Shown here one piece after another: positions 26,642-36,029 of a DNA stretch of 64,000 bases. The position numbers were made by a program, and so were the translations under genes. The stretch spans positions 248,001-312,000 of the forward strand of contig NZ_QXJM01000040.1 in assembly GCF_003570905.1 (NCBI RefSeq), given 5' to 3'. The notes beneath the pieces were generated by a model. That model saw only the letters and a program-made list of their open reading frames with translations. It did no database searches and was not told the origin of the DNA. This DNA is from Cohnella faecalis. Lineage in GTDB: Bacteria > Bacillota > Bacilli > Paenibacillales > Paenibacillaceae. Each line of letters opens with the position of its first letter. The stretch's first letter is position 1.

Positions 26642-27454
26642 TTACGGGGCAATTGCGATATAAATCTCGACGACGGTTTCGTTGGGATTGGCAGAGCGTA
26701 CGTCGTAGCGTTCGAAGTCTCCGGTAAAAGTACGCTTGTAAGAGCCTGTTTCCGCCCACTCCCAGATGTGCTGCCACAGTTCGACGACCACTTCGACCAC
26801 CGGACCGCGACGGGAAGTGAATATGGCATAGCGCGATGCCGGCAGATCGACTCTCGTCCACTCTTCCGGAACGTCTTGCTCGCTGCCTATCCGGCAACCA
26901 ACCGTAATCTGGTAGCTTCCGTTGACCCCATCGGAATAGTTCGAATAGCATCCGTAGCTGACATGCGGTTCGTCTCCGCTCGAAAACAAGCTTTGAAGCT
27001 GATCTTGCTGCCAGAACCGCTCCCATAGCTTAGCGATTTTTGCATCCGGCCCTCTCTCGGCTTCATTCGCGGTCACGCCTGCAAGCCCTGCAATAGAGAA
27101 CGCATCAAGCTGTTTCACTAGAGGCTCTACAATAGGTTGGGAAAAAGCTGCAACGGCACCGGAATCGTTGTCCTTGTCAGCTTCCCGTTGCTGTCCCCTC
27201 CAGCGCTCCAGTCCAGGCAGTTGATGCTGCAACAGCTCGCGGGCATGTTGCTCATCCATTCCTTCCTCCACCATATACGGAATAGAAGCCTCAATCATAC
27301 CTTTCAGTGTAAGATCCGGCTGTACAAAAGCCCCGTCTTGATAGCAATAGGTGCAGTACTTGTCTGTTTTTGCCCCATCATGCTCCGTACCGTGTACTTC
27401 TTCGCTTGCCACCGGCATGCCGCAGCTTTGGCAGAATAAAGTTGCAGTTGTCAT
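26642..27454 (-). CDS. Zinc-ribbon plus GyrI-like effector-binding domain protein
   Basis: About 270 residues. N-terminal CxxC...CxxC zinc ribbon (LFCQSCGMPV, YCTYCYQDG), a helical middle (about 50-125) and a C-terminal AraC-effector-binding/GyrI-like domain (about 140-270; VSYGCYSNYSDGVNGSYQITVG, LPASRYAIF, WEWAETGSY). The last domain binds small hydrophobic molecules in related regulators. ATG 27454 has AGGAG nine bases upstream. It lies 73 bp downstream of the WYL regulator and is probably co-transcribed, the usual arrangement for this pair. Confidence 0.85.
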   Translation of the reverse strand: MTTATLFCQSCGMPVASEEVHGTEHDGAKTDKYCTYCYQDGAFVQPDLTLKGMIEASIPYMVEEGMDEQHARELLQHQLPGLERWRGQQREADKDNDSGAVAAFSQPIVEPLVKQLDAFSIAGLAGVTANEAERGPDAKIAKLWERFWQQDQLQSLFSSGDEPHVSYGCYSNYSDGVNGSYQITVGCRIGSEQDVPEEWTRVDLPASRYAIFTSRRGPVVEVVVELWQHIWEWAETGSYKRTFTGDFERYDVRSANPNETVVEIYIAIAP

Positions 27455-27527
27455 ATTCAATCACTCCTGTATTGAGATGAGATATGACGCCAGTATAATC
27501 CTCCGAACTGGACAACGTACTGTCATG

Positions 27528-28493
27528 TTATAAATCACCGGAATAAATATCGGCTACTCGCTGAGCGGACTGTCGAATGATATTCCTGATATGAGCAGGC
27601 TCCAACACCTCTACTTCAGATCCGAAGCTTAAAATAAAGCCGTAAAGCCAGCTATCCTCCGGAAAACGGGCCGTAGCCCGCCATTTACGCACCTCTCCAA
27701 CGGTCTCGGACTCCAGTGATGATATGCCAAACCATTCCTCGGCCAGGTGTCTGGCTTGATCGGTGAATCGAAGGACGACGTCGGTTGTATTTTCCGGTGT
27801 ATACCATTGCTTGACGACCAGAGTGGGATTATCGGTCTCTGCATCTGCCCGTCTGGTAAATGCCGCCTCGGTTATGACAGTGTCCTTCATGCGTTGCAGC
27901 TTGAACAGGCGGTAATCATTGCGCTGGCGACAGTAAGCGTAGAGGTACCAGCTTCGTCCCTTCATCAACAAGGTATACGGCTCGACAAGCCGTTCGCTGA
28001 CTTCGCCCTTGGCATTATGATATTGAAACCTCAGCAGTCGCTGATTGCTAATGGAGCGCTTGACGGTACTTAACATCGCTTCAAGCTGTGGATAATGCCC
28101 CCAAGGGGAGAGGTCTACGAGCAATTGGCTCGACTGCTCTTGAAACGCCTGCTGCCGCACAGCCGGAATAATGCTGCGAATCTTCTCCATGAGCATCGCG
28201 CTGTCGGCACCATCCCCTGCGGCGAAGGACGTAATGCTGCGCAAGGCGGTCACAATGGCCGCGCATTCCTGGTCGGTCAGCAGGTGGCGATCCAGCCTGT
28301 ACCCCTCCGCAAGCCCGATGCCTCCGTTGCTGCCCTGATGAGTTACGACTGGAATGCCGGCCAGCCCTAGCGCCTCGATATCGCGATAGATGGTTCTTAC
28401 CGACACTTCGAACCGTTCAGCAAGCTCCTTCGCTTGAACCATGCGATGATTAATAAGGATGATCACGATATTTAACAGCCGTTCCAGCCGCAT
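27528..28493 (-). CDS. YafY-type HTH/WYL-domain transcriptional regulator
   Basis: 321 residues. N-terminal winged helix (about 1-60; RFEVSVRTIYRDIEAL) and a WYL domain (about 140-210) with RLVEPYTLLMKGRSWYLYAYCR, followed by the WCX extension. Such proteins sense a ligand through WYL and regulate adjacent genes, here presumably the zinc-ribbon gene downstream. ATG 28493 is six bases after GGAGG. Divergent from the secreted CAP protein at 28,643. Confidence 0.9.
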   Translation of the reverse strand: MRLERLLNIVIILINHRMVQAKELAERFEVSVRTIYRDIEALGLAGIPVVTHQGSNGGIGLAEGYRLDRHLLTDQECAAIVTALRSITSFAAGDGADSAMLMEKIRSIIPAVRQQAFQEQSSQLLVDLSPWGHYPQLEAMLSTVKRSISNQRLLRFQYHNAKGEVSERLVEPYTLLMKGRSWYLYAYCRQRNDYRLFKLQRMKDTVITEAAFTRRADAETDNPTLVVKQWYTPENTTDVVLRFTDQARHLAEEWFGISSLESETVGEVRKWRATARFPEDSWLYGFILSFGSEVEVLEPAHIRNIIRQSAQRVADIYSGDL

Positions 28494-28642
28494 GTTGAGC
28501 CTCCATAGTTTCGACTTTTACTAAAACATTAATCAAAATAAAAAAGAGATTATTCTGTCCATGTGGAATTCATGTAAATAAAAGGTTTTATTCAGTATAC
28601 ATCGAATATATACACATTCTTATATACTCGATGGAGGCTATC

Positions 28643-31558
28643 ATGATTATTCCAGAAATTAAGGTGAAGTGGGAGAAATATGTTCTGACTATGCTCATCG
28701 CAGCTGTAATCGCGATCGGCATGACTTTCTCAGCAGCTTCGGCGGATGCTTCTTCTGATCGCGTAGTAACCGATGGGCACACGCCGGAAGAAATAATTGC
28801 GAAGTGGGATGAGTACAAGCCGACCTTCTCCGGAGATCCTTTTCTCGTCAAACCGAATGTAACCGCCCCTTATGCGACGGGAAAGCTTAATCCCGCATTC
28901 ATACAAGACGGGGTCAATATGGCGAACTTTGTAAGATTTCTTGCAGGACTTCCGGATGATCTGGAACAAGATCAATCGTTGAACGATCAAGCGCAATACG
29001 GCGCAGTCGTGCTGGCTGCAGTAGATACATTAACTCACTATCCTGCGAAGCCGAAGGACATGGATAGCGGCTTCTTCGAGATCGGCGCCAAATCGACTAG
29101 CAGCAGCAATCTGCATGCGGGATTAACGAAGCTTCATCAGACGGTGCTTGGTTATATGAGCGATAGCGACTCGACCAACATTGACCGGGTCGGCCATCGC
29201 CGTTGGATATTGAATCCTCCTTTGAAGAAGGTAGGTTTCGGTTACGCGCTGAGTAACACTGCAACAGCCTATTCACCGATGCAAGTGTTCGACAAAAGCG
29301 GAGCGAAAACCTCGGCTTCGCCGATAACCGCCTGGCCTTCCCCGGGAGCGTTCCCAATGATAGCCTTTGATTTCGGAGATGCTTGGTCGGTTAACTTAAA
29401 TAAAGAACAATACGAAAGCCCGACCCTGAATGAGGTTAAAGTTAATTTAAAAAGGATAACTGACGGAAGAGAATGGAACTTCGATTACAACGATAAAGGA
29501 TCGCCTGACATGAGCCGCAATTATTTCAACGTAGAAGGCTCAGGCTTTGGTGCCGGAAGCAGTATTATTTTCCGGCCTGCCGATGCGGGTGCTCCTAGTG
29601 ATCAAGATGTGTACGAAGTGAAGATCGAGGGGATCAAGACGATATCCGGAGAAGCTGCGACGATCAGCTATACGGTGTCGTTCTTTGACATTCCCGGCAA
29701 AGACAATGCAGCCGAATATTTGGCGCAGTGGCGTCTGCCAAGAGAAGCCAAGAGTCAGCTGCCGATCAAATTCAAGAGCAGCACGGTAGAACAATGGGTG
29801 CGACTTAAGCTTGGAATTAACCAAGCTGTAATTACCGAGGCCGCTCTGAGCAGAATTTCTGACTTCTATTTCGATTACAACAATGGAGATACCTCTCTGG
29901 ATGAGGATATTTTGCCTAAGCTGACGGGATTGCGTTCCCTTAACTTTCAATCTCTCGGAGAGGCAGGAGTTGCTCCGATTGCAAATCTAAGGGGATTGAC
30001 GGAGCTGTCTGTTGCAACATCGTTCGCAGAAAAGCCGATCCACGAATTGCAATTGCTAGCGAATTTGAAGCAGTTAAACAAATTATCGCTTTACGGCTCT
30101 ATACCGGAGGGAGACTTATCTCAGCTTCTCGGACAGTTGCCGAATTTGCGACAGCTCACTGTGGAGGATGATCAGCTTACCGATCTTTCCTTCATTCCGC
30201 CCACTGTTATGGCGAACCTCGTGGAATTGACGGTTACCAGTGACGGGCTGAGGGATGTTACCGCCCTTCGTTATGCCAACAAGCTGCTGAACTTGTCTCT
30301 GCAAGGAAACGATGTGCCCCTGCTCGATCTGCGGCCGATTACTTCCCTCTCAGGCTTGCTATGGCTGGGAGTTAATTCATTCGGAATTACGGATGCGGAT
30401 GTCGTTAAGATTTCCAGAATGACGGGATTGACTACGCTAAGTCTGCGAAACAACCAGATTCGCGATATTTCACCGATTGCTGCGCTTACCAAGCTGGAGG
30501 ATATCAATGTGTCCGGCAACAAAATACGCGATGTGAGCGTATTGTCGAAGTTACCTTCATTGAAATGGATCGATATCGGCTTTAATGGCATCTATGATAT
30601 CTCTTCCGTTATGAACGCCGATTTTGATATTCAACAGCTGAGCGTCAGAGCTAACTTCCTGGACCTGACAGAAGGCGGCCGAACGAAGGTATGGTTGGAC
30701 AAGCTGGCGACCAAGCCGATCTATTTAAGCTCCGTAGGCGGCACGGTTACAGGCAATACGGCTTTTTACGATTCTCAACAGCAGAATGAGCTGTGGTATT
30801 ACGAATGGTCTGATCTGACGGACAGGACATTCGATAGCCGCAGTCTGGTCGTCGGGGATTCCATTCCAGCCAAGATTATCGCGAGATACGTCGATTACAA
30901 TGACCAAGTCATCGATAACAGCAGCGAATGGGTCTCTTCAGATCCTAAAGTTCTAATGATCAAGAACGGCAAGATCACGGCGCTGAAAAGCGGGTACGCA
31001 TCGATCAAAATCAAATGGGGCGATGTCGAGAAGAACGTCTGGTTCAATGTTATTAGCCGTCCGAACATGGGATACTACTATTCGAAAGCTTTGACCGATA
31101 CGATGAAGGCACAGCTGCAGAATGCTCTTGTACTAGGAGTTGGCAACGGTACTATACTTGCCGACGGTACGCTCGAAACGACGGATGCGAAGCCTTTCGT
31201 CGATAAAGCCTCCGCATCGACGCTGCTTCCTGTGCGGGTTGTATCGGAAAATCTTGAATCAAGCGTTACATGGGACAAAAAAACGCAGACGGCTGTGGTC
31301 ACTAACTACGACGGCAGCATTCGCATCGAAATCCGCATTGGCGAAAAAACGATGAAGGTAAACGACAAGGTCGTCGATTTACCCGTAGCCGCACGAATAG
31401 TGGACAGCAACACTTACTTGCCGTTGCGCGCGCTATGCGATGCCCTCGGTAAACAGATTACTTATCATAATGGCGTAATTGCAATCGCAAATCACAGCTT
31501 CTATAAAGAAGCCGAATTGTTAAACACACTCAGTAAGATGTACTCTTTGAAGGAATAG
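28643..31558 (+). CDS. Secreted CAP-domain protein with leucine-rich repeats and stalk domain
   Basis: About 971 residues. Signal peptide (1-38). A CAP/SCP-like domain (about 75-200) contains THYPAKPKDM and VGHRRWILNPPL. An internalin-like leucine-rich repeat block (about 395-680) shows LTTLSLRNNQIRDISPI and LEDINVSGNKIRDVSVL. A Big_2-like piece (WVSSDPKVLMIKNGKITAL) comes next, and a C-terminal stalk/copper-amine-oxidase-like domain (LLPVRVVSENLESSVTWD, TYLPLRALCDALGK) ends it. ATG 28643 follows GGAGG by five bases; the ATG at 28631 contains that ribosome site. Likely cell-wall associated; enzymatic role of the CAP domain unknown. Confidence 0.87.
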   Translation: MIIPEIKVKWEKYVLTMLIAAVIAIGMTFSAASADASSDRVVTDGHTPEEIIAKWDEYKPTFSGDPFLVKPNVTAPYATGKLNPAFIQDGVNMANFVRFLAGLPDDLEQDQSLNDQAQYGAVVLAAVDTLTHYPAKPKDMDSGFFEIGAKSTSSSNLHAGLTKLHQTVLGYMSDSDSTNIDRVGHRRWILNPPLKKVGFGYALSNTATAYSPMQVFDKSGAKTSASPITAWPSPGAFPMIAFDFGDAWSVNLNKEQYESPTLNEVKVNLKRITDGREWNFDYNDKGSPDMSRNYFNVEGSGFGAGSSIIFRPADAGAPSDQDVYEVKIEGIKTISGEAATISYTVSFFDIPGKDNAAEYLAQWRLPREAKSQLPIKFKSSTVEQWVRLKLGINQAVITEAALSRISDFYFDYNNGDTSLDEDILPKLTGLRSLNFQSLGEAGVAPIANLRGLTELSVATSFAEKPIHELQLLANLKQLNKLSLYGSIPEGDLSQLLGQLPNLRQLTVEDDQLTDLSFIPPTVMANLVELTVTSDGLRDVTALRYANKLLNLSLQGNDVPLLDLRPITSLSGLLWLGVNSFGITDADVVKISRMTGLTTLSLRNNQIRDISPIAALTKLEDINVSGNKIRDVSVLSKLPSLKWIDIGFNGIYDISSVMNADFDIQQLSVRANFLDLTEGGRTKVWLDKLATKPIYLSSVGGTVTGNTAFYDSQQQNELWYYEWSDLTDRTFDSRSLVVGDSIPAKIIARYVDYNDQVIDNSSEWVSSDPKVLMIKNGKITALKSGYASIKIKWGDVEKNVWFNVISRPNMGYYYSKALTDTMKAQLQNALVLGVGNGTILADGTLETTDAKPFVDKASASTLLPVRVVSENLESSVTWDKKTQTAVVTNYDGSIRIEIRIGEKTMKVNDKVVDLPVAARIVDSNTYLPLRALCDALGKQITYHNGVIAIANHSFYKEAELLNTLSKMYSLKE

Positions 31559-31579
31559 CTTCGTTCAACGTCTTCCTGC

Positions 31580-31616
31580 AAGCCAAAGCCCCCTTGTGAA
31601 AGGGGGCTTTGGCTTG
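31580..31616 (+). terminator. Strong hairpin, probable terminator
   Basis: AAGCCAAAGCCCCC pairs with GGGGGCTTTGGCTT, 22 bp after the stop codon. The T-tract is nearly absent, so termination efficiency is uncertain. Confidence 0.65.
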
Positions 31617-31730
31617 TCTAACGAATAGAATGGAATAATTTATCTTTATTAAAAAACATTGATGAATATCTTTTTATATCATGTTAGCATTCCAAATGTA
31701 TTCCATTCTATTCGAGAAAGGACAAAAACT

Positions 31731-32216
31731 ATGAATATTACAATCGAAATTCTGCCTAAATATCGGATTGCCTATGTGCGACAAGTTGGTCCCTATGGTC
31801 CTGACAATACTCAAGCTATGGAGAAGTTAAAACAATGGGCCAAGGGGAACAATCTGCTTGCCGAATCGGCAATCATACTCGGAGTTCCGCAAGATAACCC
31901 TGAAACAACACTTCCGGAAAAATGTAGGTATGATGCATGTATTGTCATTTCAAAGGATTATCCCGTTGATGATTCAATTTGCGAAAGTGAACTTTCTGGC
32001 GGAACGTATGTTATTTGCAAAATCAAACATACAGAGGAGGATATTCAAAAAGCATGGAATGAAATTTTTGCATACTTACAAAACAGCGGATACCAAATTG
32101 ACAATAAACCGATTATAGAGAGATACACGGGTGTAATGATTAACAACGATTTTTGCGAAATATGTGTACCTATTAAAGGGACTCCAGGTTTAAGATTAGC
32201 CTCCAGAAAAACTTAA
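31731..32216 (+). CDS. GyrI-like/AraC effector-binding domain protein
   Basis: 161 residues, a stand-alone SbmC/GyrI-like domain: KYRIAYVRQVGPYG, the DACIVISKDYP strand, LSGGTYVICKIKH and a C-terminal YTGVMINNDFCEICVPI. ATG 31731 has GAAAGGA eight bases upstream; an earlier in-frame start at 31659 lacks one. The family binds small amphipathic compounds or protects DNA gyrase; which applies here is unknown. It ends 4 bp inside the convergent GNAT gene. Confidence 0.85.
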   Translation: MNITIEILPKYRIAYVRQVGPYGPDNTQAMEKLKQWAKGNNLLAESAIILGVPQDNPETTLPEKCRYDACIVISKDYPVDDSICESELSGGTYVICKIKHTEEDIQKAWNEIFAYLQNSGYQIDNKPIIERYTGVMINNDFCEICVPIKGTPGLRLASRKT

Positions 32217-32683
32217 TGCGATAATGATTTACAACTTTTTTCTAAAAAAACCAGGGTCAAGTAATGACCGATTACTTCCCTCTTAAACACTTGATATCCC
32301 AATCTATTGTACAAGCCAATATTTTTCTCGCTGTTGCTGCCGGTAAATAGTTCAAACCTCGTAGCGGGGCAAGCTTTTTCAATCTCTTCCATCAGTGATT
32401 TGCCAATACCCCTGCCTTGATATTCAGGTTGTACAATCAGCTTCCCAATAAAGCATGTCCCATCTTTGACATAGGCTCTAACCGAACCTATGATTGTTCC
32501 ATCGCTAATCGCTTTAAGCACAATGTGGCTTTCAAACTGACTTTTGAAATTTTCGATCGTTTGAACAAGCGGCTCGATCTCATAGTTGGAAATACTTTCG
32601 GCTTCGCTTCTGAACGCAAGCTTTTGGAGTGTTAAAATTTGTTCCGCATCAGAAACAAGCGCCCTTTCAATAATGACATTCAT
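32213..32683 (-). CDS. GNAT-family N-acetyltransferase
   Basis: 156 residues. Acetyl-CoA motif A is seen as [16 protein letters not shown] and motif B as GLYNRLGYQ. ATG 32683 follows GGGGAG by five bases. Substrate unknown; it is unrelated in context to the GNAT at 19,804. Convergent with, and overlapping by 4 bp, the GyrI-like gene. Confidence 0.88.
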   Translation of the reverse strand: MNVIIERALVSDAEQILTLQKLAFRSEAESISNYEIEPLVQTIENFKSQFESHIVLKAISDGTIIGSVRAYVKDGTCFIGKLIVQPEYQGRGIGKSLMEEIEKACPATRFELFTGSNSEKNIGLYNRLGYQVFKREVIGHYLTLVFLEKSCKSLSH

Positions 32684-32770
32684 CTCGGCTCCCCTTTCTC
32701 TGCTCATCTTTTCTGCAGGACCAAGGGCAGCCCCTAGTGAAACAGTTCGGCTCCTGATTCTGCGCTTGTC

Positions 32771-33457
32771 TTACCTTTGATATTTGTTCTTTATTCGCAT
32801 GGAACGATTCAAATGAAGGAAGTTATGCCTTGTAGCAGGCATTAGCACTAATCCGGCAACGGTTTTGCTCCCCCAATAGTCAATAAGCCACTGAGCCTTA
32901 TCCTTCACTGCGCCTTGTTCGGTTAATTTGCGAAGGCGAGCGGACTCGACTTTGTTTTTCAACTGCCCCGGGCGCAGCGACTTCATAATGTCGCGGGTTT
33001 GCCGTCCAACCGCAAGCCGATATAAGAGCAACTCTTCAATGTCCATCGTCGAGCTTAATTCGGCTACTTCTTCGGTTTCCATTTCATTGCCGGAGTGGCT
33101 GGCGTTTACTTTCATTTTATCGAACCAATTATTTGTATGGAAAATTTGGTCGCTTCCGTTTACCAGAACATTCATCGTCATATCTTCAATTCTGGCGATG
33201 TGCCAAAGATGCCACACAATAGAGTTTCTCGTGTCCGGAGCATTGACAGGGTATTGGCGAAGAGTCTCTTCTTTGATCCCTTCCAGAAGATCATCCTCCA
33301 TGGTCGGGTATTCCGAGTGGTCCATTGCGCGGGAGTATAATAAAGCGTGTTGCTTCAAAAACAAATCAATGGCTTCTTCATGCTCGTCCGGCTTCAAAAT
33401 GATACCTGTCAATCGTTTGTGGTTGTCATTCCACGTCCTTCTCTGCTCCAGGTTCAT
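32771..33457 (-). CDS. DinB-family protein
   Basis: 228 residues with the DinB four-helix-bundle metal-site pattern: NSIVWHLWHIARIED near residue 80 and ATRHNFLHLNRSM near 212, spaced as the His triad of the family. DinB/YfiT-like proteins are often thiol-dependent transferases or of unknown role. ATG 33457 has GGGAG at a long distance only. Confidence 0.85.
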   Translation of the reverse strand: MNLEQRRTWNDNHKRLTGIILKPDEHEEAIDLFLKQHALLYSRAMDHSEYPTMEDDLLEGIKEETLRQYPVNAPDTRNSIVWHLWHIARIEDMTMNVLVNGSDQIFHTNNWFDKMKVNASHSGNEMETEEVAELSSTMDIEELLLYRLAVGRQTRDIMKSLRPGQLKNKVESARLRKLTEQGAVKDKAQWLIDYWGSKTVAGLVLMPATRHNFLHLNRSMRIKNKYQR

Positions 33458-33599
33458 AGGTTACCATCGCTCCCATACGCCAATTGCAAGTTCCATTTTA
33501 CGGACTTATCCGGTTTGTAGTTCGAATCCTTCGTTGAAGATAATGACTGTATTTCTTTGGAAGATCACTCACTAATTATAGGGCACGCCTGGTTGTTGG

Positions 33600-33725
33600 G
33601 ACAATCGTTTATAGGGTTCTTTCGTTAAAAATCTCGCTATGCGAGGAGACCGCCATGGAAACGCTGGATCGGTGAAGCCGACGTCAGGGGCTGTTGCAAG
33701 AATTGGATACCGCTGCGGTTTGAGC
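33600..33725 (+). ncRNA. Possible structured leader upstream of the KhtTU operon (ydaO-like c-di-AMP switch candidate)
   Basis: A G/C-rich interval without a gene holds paired segments: ATCTCGCTATGCGAGGAGAC, GACCGCC..., CGGTGAAGCCG and GATACCGCTGCGGT. The GCGAGGAGACCG plus GGTGAAGCC pattern is reminiscent of ydaO/yuaA c-di-AMP riboswitches, which often control potassium transport, and a K+/H+ antiporter operon follows. I could not align the whole consensus, and no terminator is obvious, so this is a weak call. Confidence 0.33.
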
Positions 33726-33781
33726 CTTCGGTTTCGAATATGGTATGATATCTAAAAGGCATGGAAAAGGGGGGAAACGAA

Positions 33782-34135
33782 TTGAGACACGTTCGCGCGT
33801 TTCAGCGTTTGCCCTTTCTTTTTTTCCTTCTGTGCGCTTTTTTCGTCTTCAACATGCCCACCATGATGATCGGCGATCCCGTTGCGACTTCCAACAGCAG
33901 CGCTCTCGTTCATGACATGCCGAACAGCGTGAAGGCGACCAAGAGAACTTCGCCGACTCCTGCCGGCAAGCTGCTGTGGATCTCCGCGCTATTAGCCAGT
34001 CTATTCCGCTTTTTCTCCTACCCTCTGTTTCGCATGACCGCGCCGCCGCTTGCCTTTCTCCCCTCATTTTTCCTCCACAATCTAAAACGAATGCTCATGC
34101 CTCTCAAATTCACCACCTCCTACATCCCGGTTTGA
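33782..34135 (+). CDS. Small membrane protein of unknown function
   Basis: About 117 residues. TTG 33782 follows AAGGGGGG by seven bases. One strong N-terminal hydrophobic segment (RLPFLFFLLCAFFVFNMP) and a second near residue 70-85 (LLWISALLASLFRFFSYP) suggest a small integral membrane protein or a failed signal. No family is recognised. It lies 102 bp upstream of khtT in the same direction. Confidence 0.5.
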   Translation: MRHVRAFQRLPFLFFLLCAFFVFNMPTMMIGDPVATSNSSALVHDMPNSVKATKRTSPTPAGKLLWISALLASLFRFFSYPLFRMTAPPLAFLPSFFLHNLKRMLMPLKFTTSYIPV

Positions 34136-34237
34136 TACGAACTGTCGCAGCTTTTCGCCCATTGAGCGAAGGCTTGTTTGGTTTGTTCAAAAATCGGAAT
34201 GCATTGGCCGTTCCGCCACCTTGGGAGGATATTCAAA

Positions 34238-34732
34238 ATGAACCTACGCGAAATCGATCTGCCCGGAATAGGCAAAAAATTTCAAATGAAAACTCGCGGC
34301 GGAGACCAACTCGTCGTCATCGTGCATGAAGACGGTCGCCGCGAGTGCTACCATTTCGACCATGACGACCCGGACATGAGTCTGTCCATGATCACGCTCG
34401 ATGACGACGAAGCCCGCATGGTTGCAGCCATCATCGGCGGCATGACTTATAAACCCAGAATGCTCGAATCGATCGAGGTCGCCCTGGACGATCTGATCAT
34501 CGAATGGTATAAGCTTGAGAGTCACTACGCCTGCGTCGGAAAAACGATAGGTGAATTGGATCTTCGCAAAAACACGGGAGCGACGGCAATCGCTCTCATT
34601 GAAGCGAATCATGCCAAGCATATCAATCCCGGTCCGGAGATCGTCCTGTCCGCAGAAGCGACGCTGGTCGCAGTCGGTGAACGTCCGCAGCACAAAGAAC
34701 TGAAAAAAATCCTCATGAACGGATGTGATTGA
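34238..34732 (+). CDS. khtT: KhtT-like regulatory subunit of K+/H+ antiporter
   Basis: 164 residues. N-terminal basic/acidic domain with many His and Asp (about 40-55), and a C-terminal RCK_C/TrkA_C domain (about 78-160; [39 protein letters not shown]). In Bacillus KhtT gates the KhtU antiporter in response to pH and c-di-AMP. ATG 34238 has GGGAGG nine bases upstream. It overlaps or nearly abuts khtU. Confidence 0.92.
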   Translation: MNLREIDLPGIGKKFQMKTRGGDQLVVIVHEDGRRECYHFDHDDPDMSLSMITLDDDEARMVAAIIGGMTYKPRMLESIEVALDDLIIEWYKLESHYACVGKTIGELDLRKNTGATAIALIEANHAKHINPGPEIVLSAEATLVAVGERPQHKELKKILMNGCD

Positions 34733-34736
34733 TGGT

Positions 34737-35960
34737 ATGAATCACATTGTTCTTGAGATAGGCCTGGCGATCGCGCTGATTGCCATGGCTGGTTTGCTGT
34801 CGGCAAAATTACGATTTTCCGTCATTCCGTTCTATATCCTGATCGGCATGGCCGTCGGTCCGCACTCCTTCGAGCTGTGGCATTTGGATTTCCGGTTTAT
34901 CGAAAGCGCTCCTTTGATCGACTTTATGGGCAGGCTTGGCGTACTGTTCCTGCTCTTCTATCTCGGACTGGAGTTTTCCGTCGGCCGGCTGATTAAGTCC
35001 GGACGATCGATCGCGTTCGGCGGAACCATCTATATCGCGATCAATTTTACGTTGGGTCTCGCGTTCGGGTGGCTGAGCGGCTTTCCGCTTCAGGAGACGC
35101 TTGTCGTGGCCGGAATTACGACGATCTCTTCAAGCGCCATCGTCGCCAAAGTTCTCGTCGATCTGAAGCGTACGGCCAATCCGGAGACGGAGATGATTCT
35201 GGGCATCATCATGTTCGAGGATGTCTTCCTCGCCGTTTATATTTCCATTCTGTCCGGTCTGGTCCTGAGCGGATCGACATCCGTAGGCGGTGTGGTGCTG
35301 TCCGCGCTGATCGCGCTCGTCTTTATGCTTGCGATGCTGACGCTCGGCCGCAAAGCAGCGCCGTTGCTGAACAAGCTGCTGAATATCAGATCCAACGAGC
35401 TGTTCGCGCTTGTCGTCTTCTCCGGGCTGTTTCTCGTCTCCGGCTTCTCCGAGACGATTCACGTCGCCGAAGCGATCGGGGCGCTGCTCCTCGGTTTGGT
35501 ACTGGCGGAAACCGAGCACATGAAGCGGATCGAAAAGCTGATTTTGCCGTTCCGGGATTTCTTCGGAGCGGTGTTCTTCTTCAGCTTCGGGCTGACGATC
35601 GACCCGACCACTCTCGGAGGAGCGGTATGGCTGTCCATCGCCGCCGTCATTGTGACGCTGATCGGCAATTTCACGGCCGGCATGCTGGCGGGGAGAAGCG
35701 CGGGCTTGTCGCACAAGGCTTCCGTCAATATCGGCTTTACGATCGTATCCCGCGGCGAATTTTCCATCATCATGGCCAATCTCGCCAAGGCGGGCGCCTT
35801 GATGACGATTATCCAGCCTTTTGCCGCGCTGTACGTTCTAATATTGGCTATATTGGGGCCATTGCTGACCAAGGAGACGAAGCTGTTATATCGCCTGTTG
35901 AATAAAGCGTTCCGTTTCGAGAAGAAATCAGTCGGCGTCGCAAACCAAAGCGAAGGGTAA
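34737..35960 (+). CDS. khtU: KhtU-like potassium/proton antiporter (CPA2)
   Basis: About 407 residues, about 12 hydrophobic segments. CPA2 landmarks include MGRLGVLFLLFYLGLEFS, TISSSAIVAKVLVDLKR, the EDVFLAVYISIL acidic site and FGLTIDPTTLGG. It exports K+ (or Rb+, NH4+) in exchange for protons under KhtT control. ATG 34737 is preferred; a GTG at 34725 overlaps the end of khtT and would add four residues. Confidence 0.92.
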   Translation: MNHIVLEIGLAIALIAMAGLLSAKLRFSVIPFYILIGMAVGPHSFELWHLDFRFIESAPLIDFMGRLGVLFLLFYLGLEFSVGRLIKSGRSIAFGGTIYIAINFTLGLAFGWLSGFPLQETLVVAGITTISSSAIVAKVLVDLKRTANPETEMILGIIMFEDVFLAVYISILSGLVLSGSTSVGGVVLSALIALVFMLAMLTLGRKAAPLLNKLLNIRSNELFALVVFSGLFLVSGFSETIHVAEAIGALLLGLVLAETEHMKRIEKLILPFRDFFGAVFFFSFGLTIDPTTLGGAVWLSIAAVIVTLIGNFTAGMLAGRSAGLSHKASVNIGFTIVSRGEFSIIMANLAKAGALMTIIQPFAALYVLILAILGPLLTKETKLLYRLLNKAFRFEKKSVGVANQSEG

Positions 35961-36029
35961 GGTAACCTGATGCCCCATCGGAGTCCGTTAGACTTATAAC
36001 CCGATGTTCGGGAAAGGAGGATTACCGCG

